64,000 bases of DNA from Lates calcarifer (Eukaryota; Chordata; Actinopteri; Centropomidae). The notes under the pieces were generated by a model, which searched no databases, was not told the DNA's origin, and worked only from the letters and a program-made list of their open reading frames with translations. Position 1 is the first letter of the stretch. Each line of letters starts with the position of its first letter. Location of the stretch: NCBI RefSeq assembly GCF_001640805.2, contig NC_066842.1:27795791-27859790 (forward strand). Direction: 5' to 3'. A program made the translations under genes and the position numbers. Of the stretch, positions 1 through 12,400 are shown piece by piece.

Positions 1-3000
1 TGGTTTTTGGGGACATTACCCGCTGGAATTGTTTCATGACTTCACCTCTTCTAGTAATCCCATTGGCCCAGCTGACTAGTACTATGGAATAACCTGTTGT
101 AATGTTGTAGTGCTCAACTGTCTTTCAGCAAAATCACATTTTCAATCATGTTTTAGTCTTGTAACATTTTAAAGCAAAAATAAAAAGTAGTGAATTATCC
201 CCAACCCCGATAAAAGTGGAGATGCTAGTTTTTGGCCCCATGGCCCAGACCTACAGGCAGAACTTGCGTGCAGGGTTGGACTATAGTACAGTTGCCAGAT
301 CCAGTTGCTGAGTCCAGGTTTTGATTTTGGTCTCTGCACAGGCATGACATTACAAAACAACCTGACTGTGACGACAAGAAGCTGCACTCACCATCACAGT
401 TTTAGTGTGTAACTTCCCCTTAAATGACAGATTGTCATTTTTACATTGCAGTTTGTGTACAGATGAAACAAGCAAGATACAGGATGTTAACTGGTGAACT
501 CTCGAGGTGTTGGTAGGTTTTTTCCTCCCACAACAGCTGTGTCCTTTCATTTTTTATGCTAAGCTAGGCTAACCACATCCTGACTAACACTCTGCACCTA
601 ACACACAGACATGAGATTGACATGAGATTTCTCAAAATGTTGAAATATTCCTTTTATAAAAGTTACAAATGTCTGCTGTTGCTAAGATGGTGACTTTTAA
701 TCTGAGATATTTTCTGTTTAACATCAGTGTCCAGTCAAATGTAGCGAACTGCACATTCAACTGTTCATCAAGGCTGAGTTCCATAACCAAGTTTTCAATA
801 ATTAGTGTTTTGACAGATGTCAGTGTGTGAATCTGTTTTCTTCCCTCTGGAACTGCTGGATGTTCTGGTGTCATTGAAACTCAAAGAGCATACAGACCTG
901 TGCAGACTTTCATGCAGATGTGATTCATTTGAGTCTTGACACTGTGTTACACTGTTGTGCTCTGTTGTTAGGTTGTACTGCTTGCCAAGTGCTCTGCAAA
1001 GAGAGACGCTAAGGAGCAGTTCTGGGTGGTCACATTACAGTACTGTCACTTCTACCAGTTATAAAAAGGAACTGGATTATTTAGTCTGAATATTTGCTGC
1101 TGTGTCTTGTAATTATCCACCTCATATGTAAAATGAGAATTAATTGATTTACTTGTAAAAACAAGGAATACAAATGAAGGTATGAAAACCACTAACTGAG
1201 ATAATATACCTTAAGTACCAAAGCAGCTAAAAGACTGCTAATATGCAGTAAATCTCCTGATTAGTAGTGTAAAGGGTATTCGAAGGAAATAACTGACTTT
1301 TCTTGTCTAATCTTTATGAATAGACCATTCCAAAGTCAAAGGGCAATATTGGTGGGGGCCCAGTTTCCTTTATTCTTCAGTCAGGTGGTTGTTAGCTTGG
1401 GGTCTCAGACAGGCCTTTCAGCTTAGAGGGCCATGTGAGATATGAAACAATCAGGAGCCACACTGTATCTTAAAAGTGGTCAGAAAAAGCTGAAATGCAT
1501 ACTACAGCTCAGTGGAAGCTAATGTAAATAAGATAAAACAGTAATGTGATCGCACATGTTCCTGTCAAGAGCCTAGCAACAATAGCAGCAGTGTTATGTA
1601 AGAACGTCTCATGGAGCTTGGACGTTGGTTTGTGGCTGCAGCAGGAATAGAACGAATTACAGAGGTCATGAGGAGATGAAAGCATGAATAATCAGATCCA
1701 GGTCTCTGTAAGATAAGAGATATAGACTGGAACATTTACTCCACTTGCTCCTGTTTAAGTGGGAGCATAATGGTAAGGAGATAAAGAGAAGGAGATTTCT
1801 ACAGCGATAGCTTTTTGTGCAAAATCAGTCTTACTTCTGGTCCCATTCAAACCAGCCCCATCAACTGCTGCTGGGGTAAAACATGTTAGACAACCCTGAT
1901 GGAGCTGACATGCTCTTGATGGATATGGGGTCTACGTGAAAACCACAGGTACAGAGATTAGTGTGTGCTTGTGCTTTGTCCCTCGTGTTCTGTTCCAGTT
2001 GTGTCTCACAGTGACGTGGCAGGTTGAAGAATGGCTCAGTATCCTCTGTTCAGTAACATTAGATACATTTTCATTCTTTCTCCTCTCCAAAGTCAAAAAT
2101 GTCAACACAGTCACTTCAATGGAACAAGTGTGTAGTCCAACACAGAGATTGAACTAGTGCTGCAGTGATAGCAGGTGTAACCGTATGTTCTGCAGGTGTC
2201 TACAGATGTAGACAGACATCTGGAACAGACAGTTGGATGAGACTGGGGTAGAAAAGCGTTCTACTGATCCTAATTAATTAAGTCATTTCCAAGAGGCAGA
2301 CAGCTACAACTGAGATGTGTGATTTGTCAGGCTTGTACTTTAGGTACAGTAAACAGGATGTGCTATAGCCACGTTTTCATTGTGCAATGCTTTTGCAAGA
2401 AATCCCTTCATTTTGTGATTTGAGGCAGCAAATGTAACCATACGTTAAGTGTTACATGGGACATCACCCACTGTGACTTTTGAATAGCAGGGTGTTTCAG
2501 AAGTCTGATCCAGGAAGTCCAGTTGGAGTGACTAATTAATGTGAGTAAAGGCTTATTAGATGCCAAAACACCGCACAGAGGTTTGTAATAGACATGATTT
2601 ACCAGCAGAAAGTTTTTGCTCATGACGATCATAAGGTTAACAATACTGCATTATTGTTACAAAGTAATTGACACCCCCCAAAACATTCCAGAGCATTTAG
2701 AACCTGTCTCTGCCCAATGCAGCTGTTTGATAAAAAAAAAAAACAAAAAAACAAAAACAAACAGATCAATTACATGTATTTTTTTAAACTGACAACATAC
2801 TGAATGAGTTGCAAATTCAATTCTGGTCTAAACTAAAAACTTTAACAAAGAAAACACATTTATAACTTATTGTAGTGAATCATCAAAGACATTATATTTC
2901 TATTACTATTTTTTTCCATGTGTCAGTATCAGAGAGGTGCATGGTCCCCATGCCATGTGTAAGGTGCACAGGACTATTTTGACTATTTCAGTCTTGAGAT

Positions 3001-4105
3001 ATATAAAATAAAGATATGAGCTTGAAGCAAAGTTTATAGCCAGGTTGAGTGGATACACATTTACTATCCAATAGCATTTTAAAGTTAAACAATAGGACCC
3101 ACTGACTATGTAAATGTGGTCTTTAAAAGAAAAACATTTTCAGAAGACAGCTAAAACTGATGTGTGTAATTTTACAGCTGTGTGTCTTGCAAGGTTAAAA
3201 CATGTTATTTGGCAAAAAATACTGAGCAGCTTCAGGCCAAAAACATCTGTATTAATATCTACCTTAAAAAATTGTAGCTGTCCTTATCAGTTCCTATTCT
3301 TGTTTCTGCAGTGAAGACTTGGGCTTAAAATGCTGCATACATGTGTCATTGCCCCTTTAACTGTAACTCACTGAGCAGTGTTCAAACTTCTTTCACAACA
3401 TGCCTCAGCACCCAGCACAGAGATGTCAACTTGTCCAGGTAATAAAAAAATATTGTAAAATATTGTTCAGTGCAACTGACAAACTGTTTTTGTTACAGAA
3501 CCCATGAACATTCTAAGTTTGTAATGTGAATCAAGTAAAGTAAATTGAGTCAATAATGTATTTCCACCCAGAGAAAGCCAGTGAATCTTTATATGAGGTG
3601 TGGAGAGGAGCAGTGAGAAATATACTGTGAGTCAATGTGAGGGCAGGTTATTATAGCTCATTGTAAGGGATATTTAACTGATATTATAAAGACTAAAGTT
3701 TGTATTATCTGGTAACCTACAAGCATTTTCTCCTTGTCGTTGTGAGTGGGATTGTGTTTTCAGTGAGTGGGAGAGCTTCAGAAACTCCCTGCCCCCACAC
3801 CTCTCTGATGCAGGATGGGGACATCTCACTCAGTGATTGGTCAGCTATGTGCAGGTGAGAGAGGAGCCAGGCATTGTACTTCACACTCAGTTCTCTGTGT
3901 TCATTTGTTACACATTTGAACAATGTGAACAACTGAATGCAACAGTATGAATATCTTCCCTATCTGAAAATGTGAACTGGTATCCTGTTTTTTTCTATGG
4001 GATGACTGGCTTTTGTTCACAGCAGCTATAAACACTCTTGATTCCCAGTGTGGTCATCTTAAGAACTAGTTCTGAGAATCCTTAAACTGACCCATAGACT
4101 CCACT

Positions 4106-4108
<3 letters not shown>

Positions 4109-4175
<67 letters not shown>
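4109..4175. repeat. (GA)n microsatellite
   Basis: About 67 bases of nearly pure GA, interrupted only by a few GGA units; a homopurine tract. Confidence 0.95.
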
Positions 4176-4178
<3 letters not shown>

Positions 4179-5640
4179 TCCACCGAGGATGAACACGTCA
4201 TGCAAAAATCCACAGTGCAAAGGGAGTGGAATGATAATTATTAGATGGTAAAAGTTAATCCCAGCTCTCTGCTCATGTTTCATTCATTCTGCTGAGAAAA
4301 GGGACTTTGTTTGACAAGCTTCGGCTCCATGACGTTAGCAGAGTGCGTAAGTAGGTAAATAAAAGATCTTTTTTCCTAGTGTCTGACTGTTAAAAGTTTT
4401 CTCTGTGAGGAGAGTTGGCACCATCAGCAACTATCTTTAATCACACTGATAATTACATGGCCCCTCAGGGCTGCTGGGAGATCGTATGTGTCATTTCCAG
4501 AGGGACGCCACCAATCACATCCCTGTGGAATTTTGTGTGTGTGTGTAATTGTGTGTACAGCAGTAATTGTTTGGCATATCAGTGTATCTGCTCTCAACAG
4601 TCTTTCTGTCAGTATAAAGGCAGCTCTGGCTGAGTGGCAGTGACAGACTGACAGTGGGGTTTATGTGTCAGCCCAGCGTGACTTTGTCCACCAGCTGTGG
4701 CTCCCATGCGTTCATCCCGAATAATCCCTGAAAATACACACCCCTGGCAATCCAGTTTATGAAAGGTAACAAGAGGTTGACCAATTAATTGGTTTGGCTG
4801 ATTAATGAGCGGAACTTTGGTCGATGGCCACCAGTCACCCGGGGCTTGATCACTGTTTTGCATGGAGACTCGGTTCATAATGTCAAGGTAATGTCATTGT
4901 GTACCTGAGATAATTTTTATTTAAATGGAAGTTAACTTCATATAAGTTTTATTCAGAAATTATGAGCATGACAAGGTTATTGGCTGTAATATCACATTAT
5001 AAAGGTATTACACTGAAGATTACTGCTGCTCCACCAAAAGCATACTCTCGCTGTTTTGCTAGCAAGCATGGTTGGTTAGCCATCAGAGAAAGACAGAACT
5101 AAGGGCCAATGACCATATCTGATCATTTGAGGACCACTTTGGCTCAAAATATCAGTGTGCATGTGATTAACTCCTGACAATAATTTAGACAACTGTTAAA
5201 GACCCCATAAAATGGCACTAAGAAATTGTGCTTTTTGAGACTGGTGGAAGGAGGTGGTGGTAGTGGAAGTAGGCACTCAGTCAGTGTGCTGCCATAATGC
5301 ACAACAGACTTTAAATTACATTTTTCAGACTACACCAGAGATAATTTTTTTCAGAGAGCAATTCTCCACTCCATGATAAAACCTTCAGGATTCATGTCAT
5401 TTCTTCTCCCTACAAAAGTTATCTCTTGAATACATAGCTCAACATTGTCAGCTCACAATACATGCAGATGGGGAAGAAAAGAAACTATTCAACTGTTTCT
5501 TTACTCACCAGTTTGGCATTCTCGCTTCCAAATATTCCAGCCACCCAACTATCCATTGATGAAATTAAATTGCACACTTTATATATAATAAATATTTGTC
5601 AGAGTGGCGTTTAACAATGTAATGGGACATGCAGCATGCA

Positions 5641-5775
5641 TAATCCTGGCCGGTGCAGAACAGTGCACTGCCCATTATAAGTGTTGCAACAATGTAATCC
5701 ACCCAATCGCACCTCAGGATGTTCTGTTAGCATCAGTGTAATCCATTAAATCGCAATTCAGGATTTTCGCTTGGT
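5641..5775. promoter_or_regulatory. Candidate enhancer: three TAATCC sites and an imperfect 32-bp duplication
   Basis: TAATCC occurs at 5641, 5695 and 5739. The last two begin two copies of a roughly 32-bp unit (TGTAATCCA...AATCGCA...TCAGGAT) matching at about 26 of 32 positions. TAATCC is the core bound by K50 homeodomain factors (Otx, Pitx, Crx, Gsc). The regulatory role is inferred. Confidence 0.3.
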
Positions 5776-7819
5776 AATGAATGAATTCAGAGTGACAAAA
5801 AAATGGTTGATTAAAAATGGCGTATGAAAAAGTACCCGGGCAGGCTGCTTTAGAAGAGAAGCATGTCATGCATGATAACTCAAACTCTGACTAATGTTAG
5901 TGATATTGGGATAATTAAATTTTTAAATAAGACTATGGTAGTTTCTTGGTAGTGCTGCTTGAGTTGTGTTTGCTGAATTATATAATGTTTTTGCATTTTC
6001 CCCAAATACAGGCCACGTCTTCCTGGTCCAAAATATTGTCATTATATTGGCCTTTAAAAATCACATACTTCAGAGCTTAAAGGAGCAGTACACTCAAATA
6101 GAGTGTAGAGTAATTATTTACTCAGTCTGACGTCTGGAGTCATTGAAAACTCCCACAGAAGTAGACCAATGTAGCTTACAAATAAAAATGCATATTACAA
6201 ACTGTTATATTTATTACCAGTAAATATATTTTTTCATATATTAAATGTCTGAAAATATTTGATAAATGCAAGGAAACATCTTTAAATTAGCCCTTTTTTG
6301 CTAAATCCACTTTCATTATATAACAGAGAAAAGCAGGATATTCTGACATTTGAGTAGCTGGAACCATTTTTCTTCAAACATTGCTACAATGATGACTTAA
6401 TTATCTTAATAGTGGTTAGTTTTATGTGTTTAAACTAAATTGAGTAATCAAATAACCATTTCAGTACTAATGCAAATTGATGAATATAAAATTTGCAATT
6501 TTGTGGTTTGGAGTTAATTTCACTGAAAATCTAAAATGTGACATTAGGCTCATATTTCTAGCTGAGTGTGGAGCTATAGTCCATGTTCATATACATAACA
6601 TACTGCAGTGGCATTCCCTTAGGACAGGGCAGGTAAGTTCAGGTCTGCCTGCGTATCTGTGAAAGTCATCACACTGATGTGCTGTATATCCAACATAAGT
6701 CATCAGTCATCAGAGACCAGCTCTACTGGCTGCAGACAGAGCCACAGCCCTGCTGAGTGTGATGATTTTCTAGCAAAAAGTGTGGCTATGGCTGTTGCTC
6801 TTTACAACACAGAGAAGCCTCCTCTCTGACCAGCATGAATTCAGGTTAAGGTTGTGATGGCACAATGCAGCTACAGATCCCTACAGCAACATGCCAGATG
6901 TGAGACCAGTTGTGACCCTCTGGGGCTTGAGCATAACTGTTGGAAAGATAAATGTAAGTGGACATAGCACTTAAATCAGTGATGCAGTAATCCATTGTGC
7001 AGTGCCTGTGAGAGAAGGTCTGAGGCTGAGCTCCATCAGTCTCAGTCAGTCAGACAGTCATATGGTCCATTGTAAAGGTGTTATTGGTACTAATCTTATT
7101 CCATCCACCTTGTCGAAAAGTGCTGATAAAGCTTGAGTCCAGTGTCAGCTGTATAAAGAGCATGTCAGAATGAGGCAGCACCACTCATAATCAGTTTCCC
7201 ATACATGATAAAGGCCTTTCCTCATCAATGGTCTTCATTAGGTGACAAGCAGTCATGCAGATCCACACATTTAAACTAGTGTAACCACCACCACTACCAT
7301 CGCCTTCAATCAGGGATGCAGTAGTTGGGATTTTTGGCTTCACTTTACACATTATCATGAATTGATTATTTAATCTTAATGTACTGATATTACAAAATGT
7401 CAGACTTCAAATCCTGTCTAGCACACTACACCAGAGGAGCCCTCATGTCTTCCAGGGTCACTGTAAATAATCATAGCACCAAACTATGTGAGAAGGAATG
7501 TGTGGAACCATTTTGGCTTTGACACCACTAACAGAAAAGTCGTTGATAAAGACTATTTGCTGCCTATTAAAAATACAGCTGCCATACAGTATCGTAACCA
7601 TGACAACAAATCTGGAGGCACTGTGAATGTCCAGACCCATGTCATGTTTAGGGTTCAGCTGTATTAAATTTTATTTGAACTGATGATGTATTATTTTGCA
7701 TCCTATCAGTGTTGATTACATTTTTGTTTCTAACAAATCAAAGGCCAGCTTTGACTGAGGGCCCCACTCTGGGCCTGCCTGCACGTTTCTGATGATGTAG
7801 TAGTAGTTTAGTTCCAATA

Positions 7820-8365
7820 TGGAGACTGGGAGAGTGTCCAGTTTGGGAACGTCAGAATTGTGTCGCTGCTCTTTGCAGATGATGTGTTTCTGTTGGCTTT
7901 ATCAGAGCAAGACATCCAGCGCACACTGGGGCAGTTTGCAGCCGAGTGTAAAGCAGTTGGGCTAAGAGTGAGCACCTCCAAGTTTGAGGCCAGGAAAATG
8001 GTGACTTGTCTTCTCTGGGTTTGGGGAGAGTTGCTGCCTCAAGTGTAGTATCTTGGGGTCTTGCTCACAAATGAGGTAGGATAGAGTGGGAGATTGACAA
8101 GCAGATTGGTGCAGCATTAACAGTAATGCAGGCATTGTACTGGACCATTGTGGTGAAGAGGGAGCTAAACAGGAGAAAGCTGGGCATGTCCAACTGGGAG
8201 GAGACCCTGAGGTAGACCCAGAACTTTCTGGAGGGATTATATATTCCATCTGGTCTGGGAATGCCTTGAAGCATTGATAGGTGAGGAACATCTTAAATCT
8301 ACCTGCTGCCACCACAACCCAGCTCTGAATAAGCGGAAGAAAATCAATGAATGGATGGATATTTT
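7820..8365 (+). mobile_element. Non-LTR retrotransposon (LINE) relic, reverse transcriptase fragment
   Basis: SLLFADDVFLLALSEQDIQ contains the reverse transcriptase FADD catalytic motif, followed by LGQFAAECKAVGLRVSTSK, a typical teleost LINE RT segment. The later part (HLAW/LPP-like remnants, stops, and a terminal ATGGATGGAT tail) is the 3' end after an internal deletion. The element is dead. Its clade cannot be assigned with confidence. Confidence 0.85.
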
Positions 8366-11300
8366 TACTAATTTGCTGAAATATTGTAAGTAAATTTTTG
8401 TTTTTTGTGAATTAGTAACAGACTTATCTTTTGAGCAGTTATCATGGTTTATCAGATGATGATAATGATTATAATGATGATAATGACCTGAGGATGGATT
8501 GGTGGGACAGAGTTTACCTGAGCATGAGGCATGTGGGAAATGTGTGTAAAACGGGGCATGAACACAGTCTTACATTAGGCTCATCAGTGATTTCAGCCCT
8601 GCTTTTGTTAGTAAAATTGAAAGTAATTCAGACAAGATAAAGGTACCAATGTCTGTGACCACTGTGCTGTTAACTTTACCTCACAAGGCTTGTTTTGTTC
8701 CAGTAACAGACTTTTTTCACAGCAGATTTTTGATTTTTCACAGCAGGTGAACCTAATGGCATTAATGATGGCTCTATTCTGCTGCTGTTGTGATGCAATG
8801 CAGTAATTAGCAGTGTGATCAGTTCCACCCCAATGTGACTGTTCTTAATACTGTGTTGGACAAAAACCATGTGGGTCCAGTGAAAGTGAGTGAGAGAGAT
8901 TATGTCTCCTTTGTCTGGTAACAAACCCATTCTGACAGCTCTGAAATCACAAAGGCAGCCGCTGTTTCACATTGGCAGGGAGTGTTTGGACTCTTTTTAA
9001 TGCTGCATTACACCTACGGTACATGAGACACAGCTGTAATCAGTCATTAAATCATCAAGTTAAATTTTGCACTCAGTTCCTCTGAGACGTTCTAAGAAAA
9101 GCTTGTCTGTCCTGACAGTGTTCACGTCTGGCTGCTGGTGGCAGATTATTATAGGACAACTTTTAAGTCTGGTGTAATCATAAAGATGAGATTGCAACTT
9201 TTACAAAAGAAGTCAGATCAAAGATTAGTCTGGATCTTAGTAATCCAACTGATAAAACTAAGTGATGGTGGAAGAGAATGAGTTTAGGCTATGTGTTGTA
9301 TGACTATGAATGAAATTTAATGATTAAAACTCACATCTTGGCTTCTACCTAGTCACTGGCAGGTAATTAAATGTAGTGTAAGAAAGAGAAGAGGTAGATC
9401 CTTTGCGTCCATAAACAAACTGAATATACCCCACTTGAACTCTTAAATGTCTCTTTTATGTCTCTGAAGCAAGGTTTATTGACTTTCTGATTGTGCAGAT
9501 GAAATGGTGGTTGTTGTTTAAGACTGAGAAATAAAGGTGCTGTGTGTTGAAAGATTGCCGAAACATGACTGACTGAAACGTGACTGAAATGTCCTTCTGG
9601 ATACAGATATGTTGTATGATGAAAGACTTGAAAGAGTCTTGTAGTCTTCCTTATTTCATCATTCTTTTTCTGTGTTGCATTTTGTAAATTACGATTTGAT
9701 GTGAGTCCTGTTCATTGTGGATCACCTGTTTGATGATCTTTAACCTGCTCTACATTGGCCAACTGACTCTTTAGCCCTTTCGGTACTCCTGCATTAATAA
9801 TACAGAACATCAGAGGTGATGATGGTTTACAGGTACATGTGTTATGAATTAATGACACTGTGGTTGCCGTAAAGCTGTGTCTGGATGGCAGGTTTTATTC
9901 TTGTTACTGATCTTTTAATGATACTGTTGGTGATTTGAGACATGATGAATCCCACTGTGTGTAATCCTGAGCTGCCAAACGTGATGTTTCTCCCTTGATA
10001 TTTTCATTAGCATAGCTGAGATGTTTTTGTTTTGTTGAACTATTTTGTTGCACAGGAAATGGGTCTGTAGGATGTTACTTTGTCTATTTTCAGACTTCTT
10101 TCTACACAATTAGAACAAAGATTACACATGAAAACAGCATAAATAGGTTATTGTAATGAAGTCAGTTTTAAGAGTTAGGATTAACTTTTTTGCGAATGCA
10201 GGTTCAGTGCTGCTCTTCACTGTGAGCAGCTCTGTAGAGCAGCAGCAGCAGCTGGAGCTGCAGAGACTTGTTGTGATAAAACCAGAGCCTCCTGCCACTT
10301 CATGTGTGCAGCCGGTGGAAGTGAGTGACACTGCAGCTCTGTGTGCAGCAGAGTACAACGGCTGCTGTGCAGCGCAGCTGAAAGCAGGATTAGCAGCTGC
10401 TCCGCCTGTCTGTCTCCCTACTGTTCCCTCTTCTCCTTTTCTTTCTCTCTTTCTCTTTCTGTCTCCTTCCCCTTCTCCGGCTCATTCCTTCCATACCAGA
10501 CATAACTTCTGGCCAGCTGAGTTAGTCTCCAGCTTCTCGTTGTACTTCTCTGTAAAAGAACAGCCAGTCAGTCAGCATTTGGTTGTATAACACATAATTA
10601 CAACAAGTTGTGGAAGCACAGTCCCCTCTCTGCTCCTCTTACCACAACCGTGTATGTGTGCATGTGTGTATGTGCATTTTTGCATGCACAAATGTAGCTC
10701 AACAGTCTTTGGCTTTGTCCAGAGCTCCAGCCCAAATCTATGTTTTGGCATATCTAGATCATCTCCTGATTGACTTTAGAAAAATAGCAAAAAAAAAACA
10801 AAAAACACATGAAATGTGATCAGATCCAAACCACATTTGGAGGTGGTTTGAAATTTGATTCTGATCAGATTTTTACAGATTCGTCTCAGTTCAGACACCC
10901 TGTCAGATTTCAAAGTGTCTTTTGCGTCATTTGCAACACGACACACAATGAAGACGTCAAATCCAGAGTGACAGAGTGAGCACTAGCATCGCTATGCCTA
11001 CGTTGTTACCACAGCAACCCATGCAAATAAGTTAGTGATGTATGGATATGCAAATCCAATCAGACCACTTCCAAATAACAGTGTAGACAGTGTGTCCATA
11101 AAATGTGATTTGAGAAACAAATCACTTTTGCCTGCAGTTTGAACAAAGCTTTTGTGTATGTCTGACTCAGAGTGGTGGTGTATGTTCTGTCTCAGTTGGG
11201 CAGCAGTACATGTACAGTATCTCACACCACATCTACAAACAGATACTTCGGTACAAACACTTATTAGAAAGTATTAAAATTTATTCTTGAAGAGTAAAGC

Positions 11301-11989
11301 CAAGATGCACAATAAGCATTTGCATTCTTTTTGGCAGATTAATACATGATATGATATGAAGCTGTGTGTACACAGGGGTCTGTTTTATAAATCTCACTCA
11401 TCACATTTAGAAATGTCTGTAGTCACCACCCCCACAACCCCCCACCCCCCGAATCCTCTGCCACTCATTGCAGTGTGTTCAGAACAAACGCAAAGTGAAT
11501 TTTTTTCACAGCACAGGCTGATGCAGAGATGCAGGCAACCACAAATGCACACTGTGCAATGCATCAGTGCAAGTTGAAAATGTTTCAAATTGAGCCACAA
11601 CCTTCATGAAATAGTCACAAAATGTAATTTATTTATTCATGCACATAGATACCTGTGACCCTTACTGGATAAGCAGTATAGATAATGGATGGATGTACAT
11701 AGATATGAATTTTTTGTGATGGTAAAATGTCTACTTGTAGTGACTACACACTTTTGATGCCTAAACCTAACCACAGACGGGACTCTGCGGCTACTAATGA
11801 ATGTAGTGCTTCACTCATTCAAAAAATATGTTTCCAAATGAAAAACATCACTTTGAAAGTGGTTTCATATCAACAGTTCAGTTTTAGTAGTGCTGGTTGT
11901 TGCTACAATCCACCAGGATTTTTGGTGTTGATGCACCTGTGAAAGGTATGGCTGCCTGTTTTTGTTGAATATTTATATCTAATCTTTCT
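8366..11989. other. Intergenic or upstream-intron sequence
   Basis: No supported gene. Holds a 144-codon open frame at 10156-10590 (below), a segment at 10835-11200 that looks like an old DNA-transposon repeat, and a short LINE 3' tail at 11660-11697 (CTGGATAAGCAG then ATGGATGG). Confidence 0.5.
10156..10590 (+). other. Open frame of unknown status; possible untranslated or alternative 5' exon
   Basis: A 144-codon frame in which the stretch SSVEQQQQLELQRLVVIKPE looks more protein-like than its surroundings. A candidate acceptor (gcgaatgcag, 10200) and donor (GGAA|gtgagt, 10321) would bound a 120-nt exon. After 10400 it becomes pyrimidine-rich and unlikely to code. An antisense frame is open here too, so chance is possible. 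Confidence 0.2.
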
Positions 11990-12400
11990 TTAGATTCTCA
12001 GAATGATGCACAAGGTTAGCAAGGAGATAAAGGCCAAGCTCTCCAAGCAGGCCATCCGTGATTTCTAGATGTGTTTGTGGGCTGTTCAGGTGCAGTGCAT
12101 GATGTCAGGACTCTGTGAAACAGTCCCATCTTCTGCCAGGCCCTATACCCTCCAGCTGGCTGTTACCTCCTTGGGGACGATGCCTGTCCAAGGACCACCT
12201 TACTTGTGTTACCCCATGGCTCGTGTTTTTGAATGAGCTTTCAGAGTGATGGAAACATGCTGTTGAGACACACTATCAAAGGGCCTGGAGGTCCATTCAA
12301 GTTTCACATCAGACATCATTGCTTACTGCACATTCCTACACAATAATTGTCTCAGTATGAATGATGATCTGGAGGACACAATCTCCTCCCTAATGAAGAT
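11990..12400 (+). pseudogene. PIF/Harbinger-type (HARBI1-like) transposase relic
   Basis: In one frame with stops: FLDVFVGCSGAVHDVRTL, then NSPIFCQALYPPAGCYLLGD, then AFRVMET, then GLEVHSSFTSDIIAYCTFLH followed by NNCLSMNDDLED. These are the conserved DDE-region and C-terminal blocks of PIF/Harbinger transposases. At least five in-frame stops or frame breaks; inactive. Confidence 0.8.

Larger units (their letters stand above)
1..7819. other. Upstream region, no convincing gene
   Basis: AT-rich sequence with frequent stops in all frames and no open frame longer than about 90 codons. It contains a (GA)n tract near 4109-4175, A-rich runs near 2734-2760, and a cluster of TAATCC motifs at 5641-5744. 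I could not identify the first exon or promoter of akap13 here, nor the end of a neighbouring gene. Confidence 0.6.

Noticed and set aside
7962..8315. 117-codon minus-strand frame
   Set aside because: Antisense to the LINE reverse transcriptase relic; no independent support.
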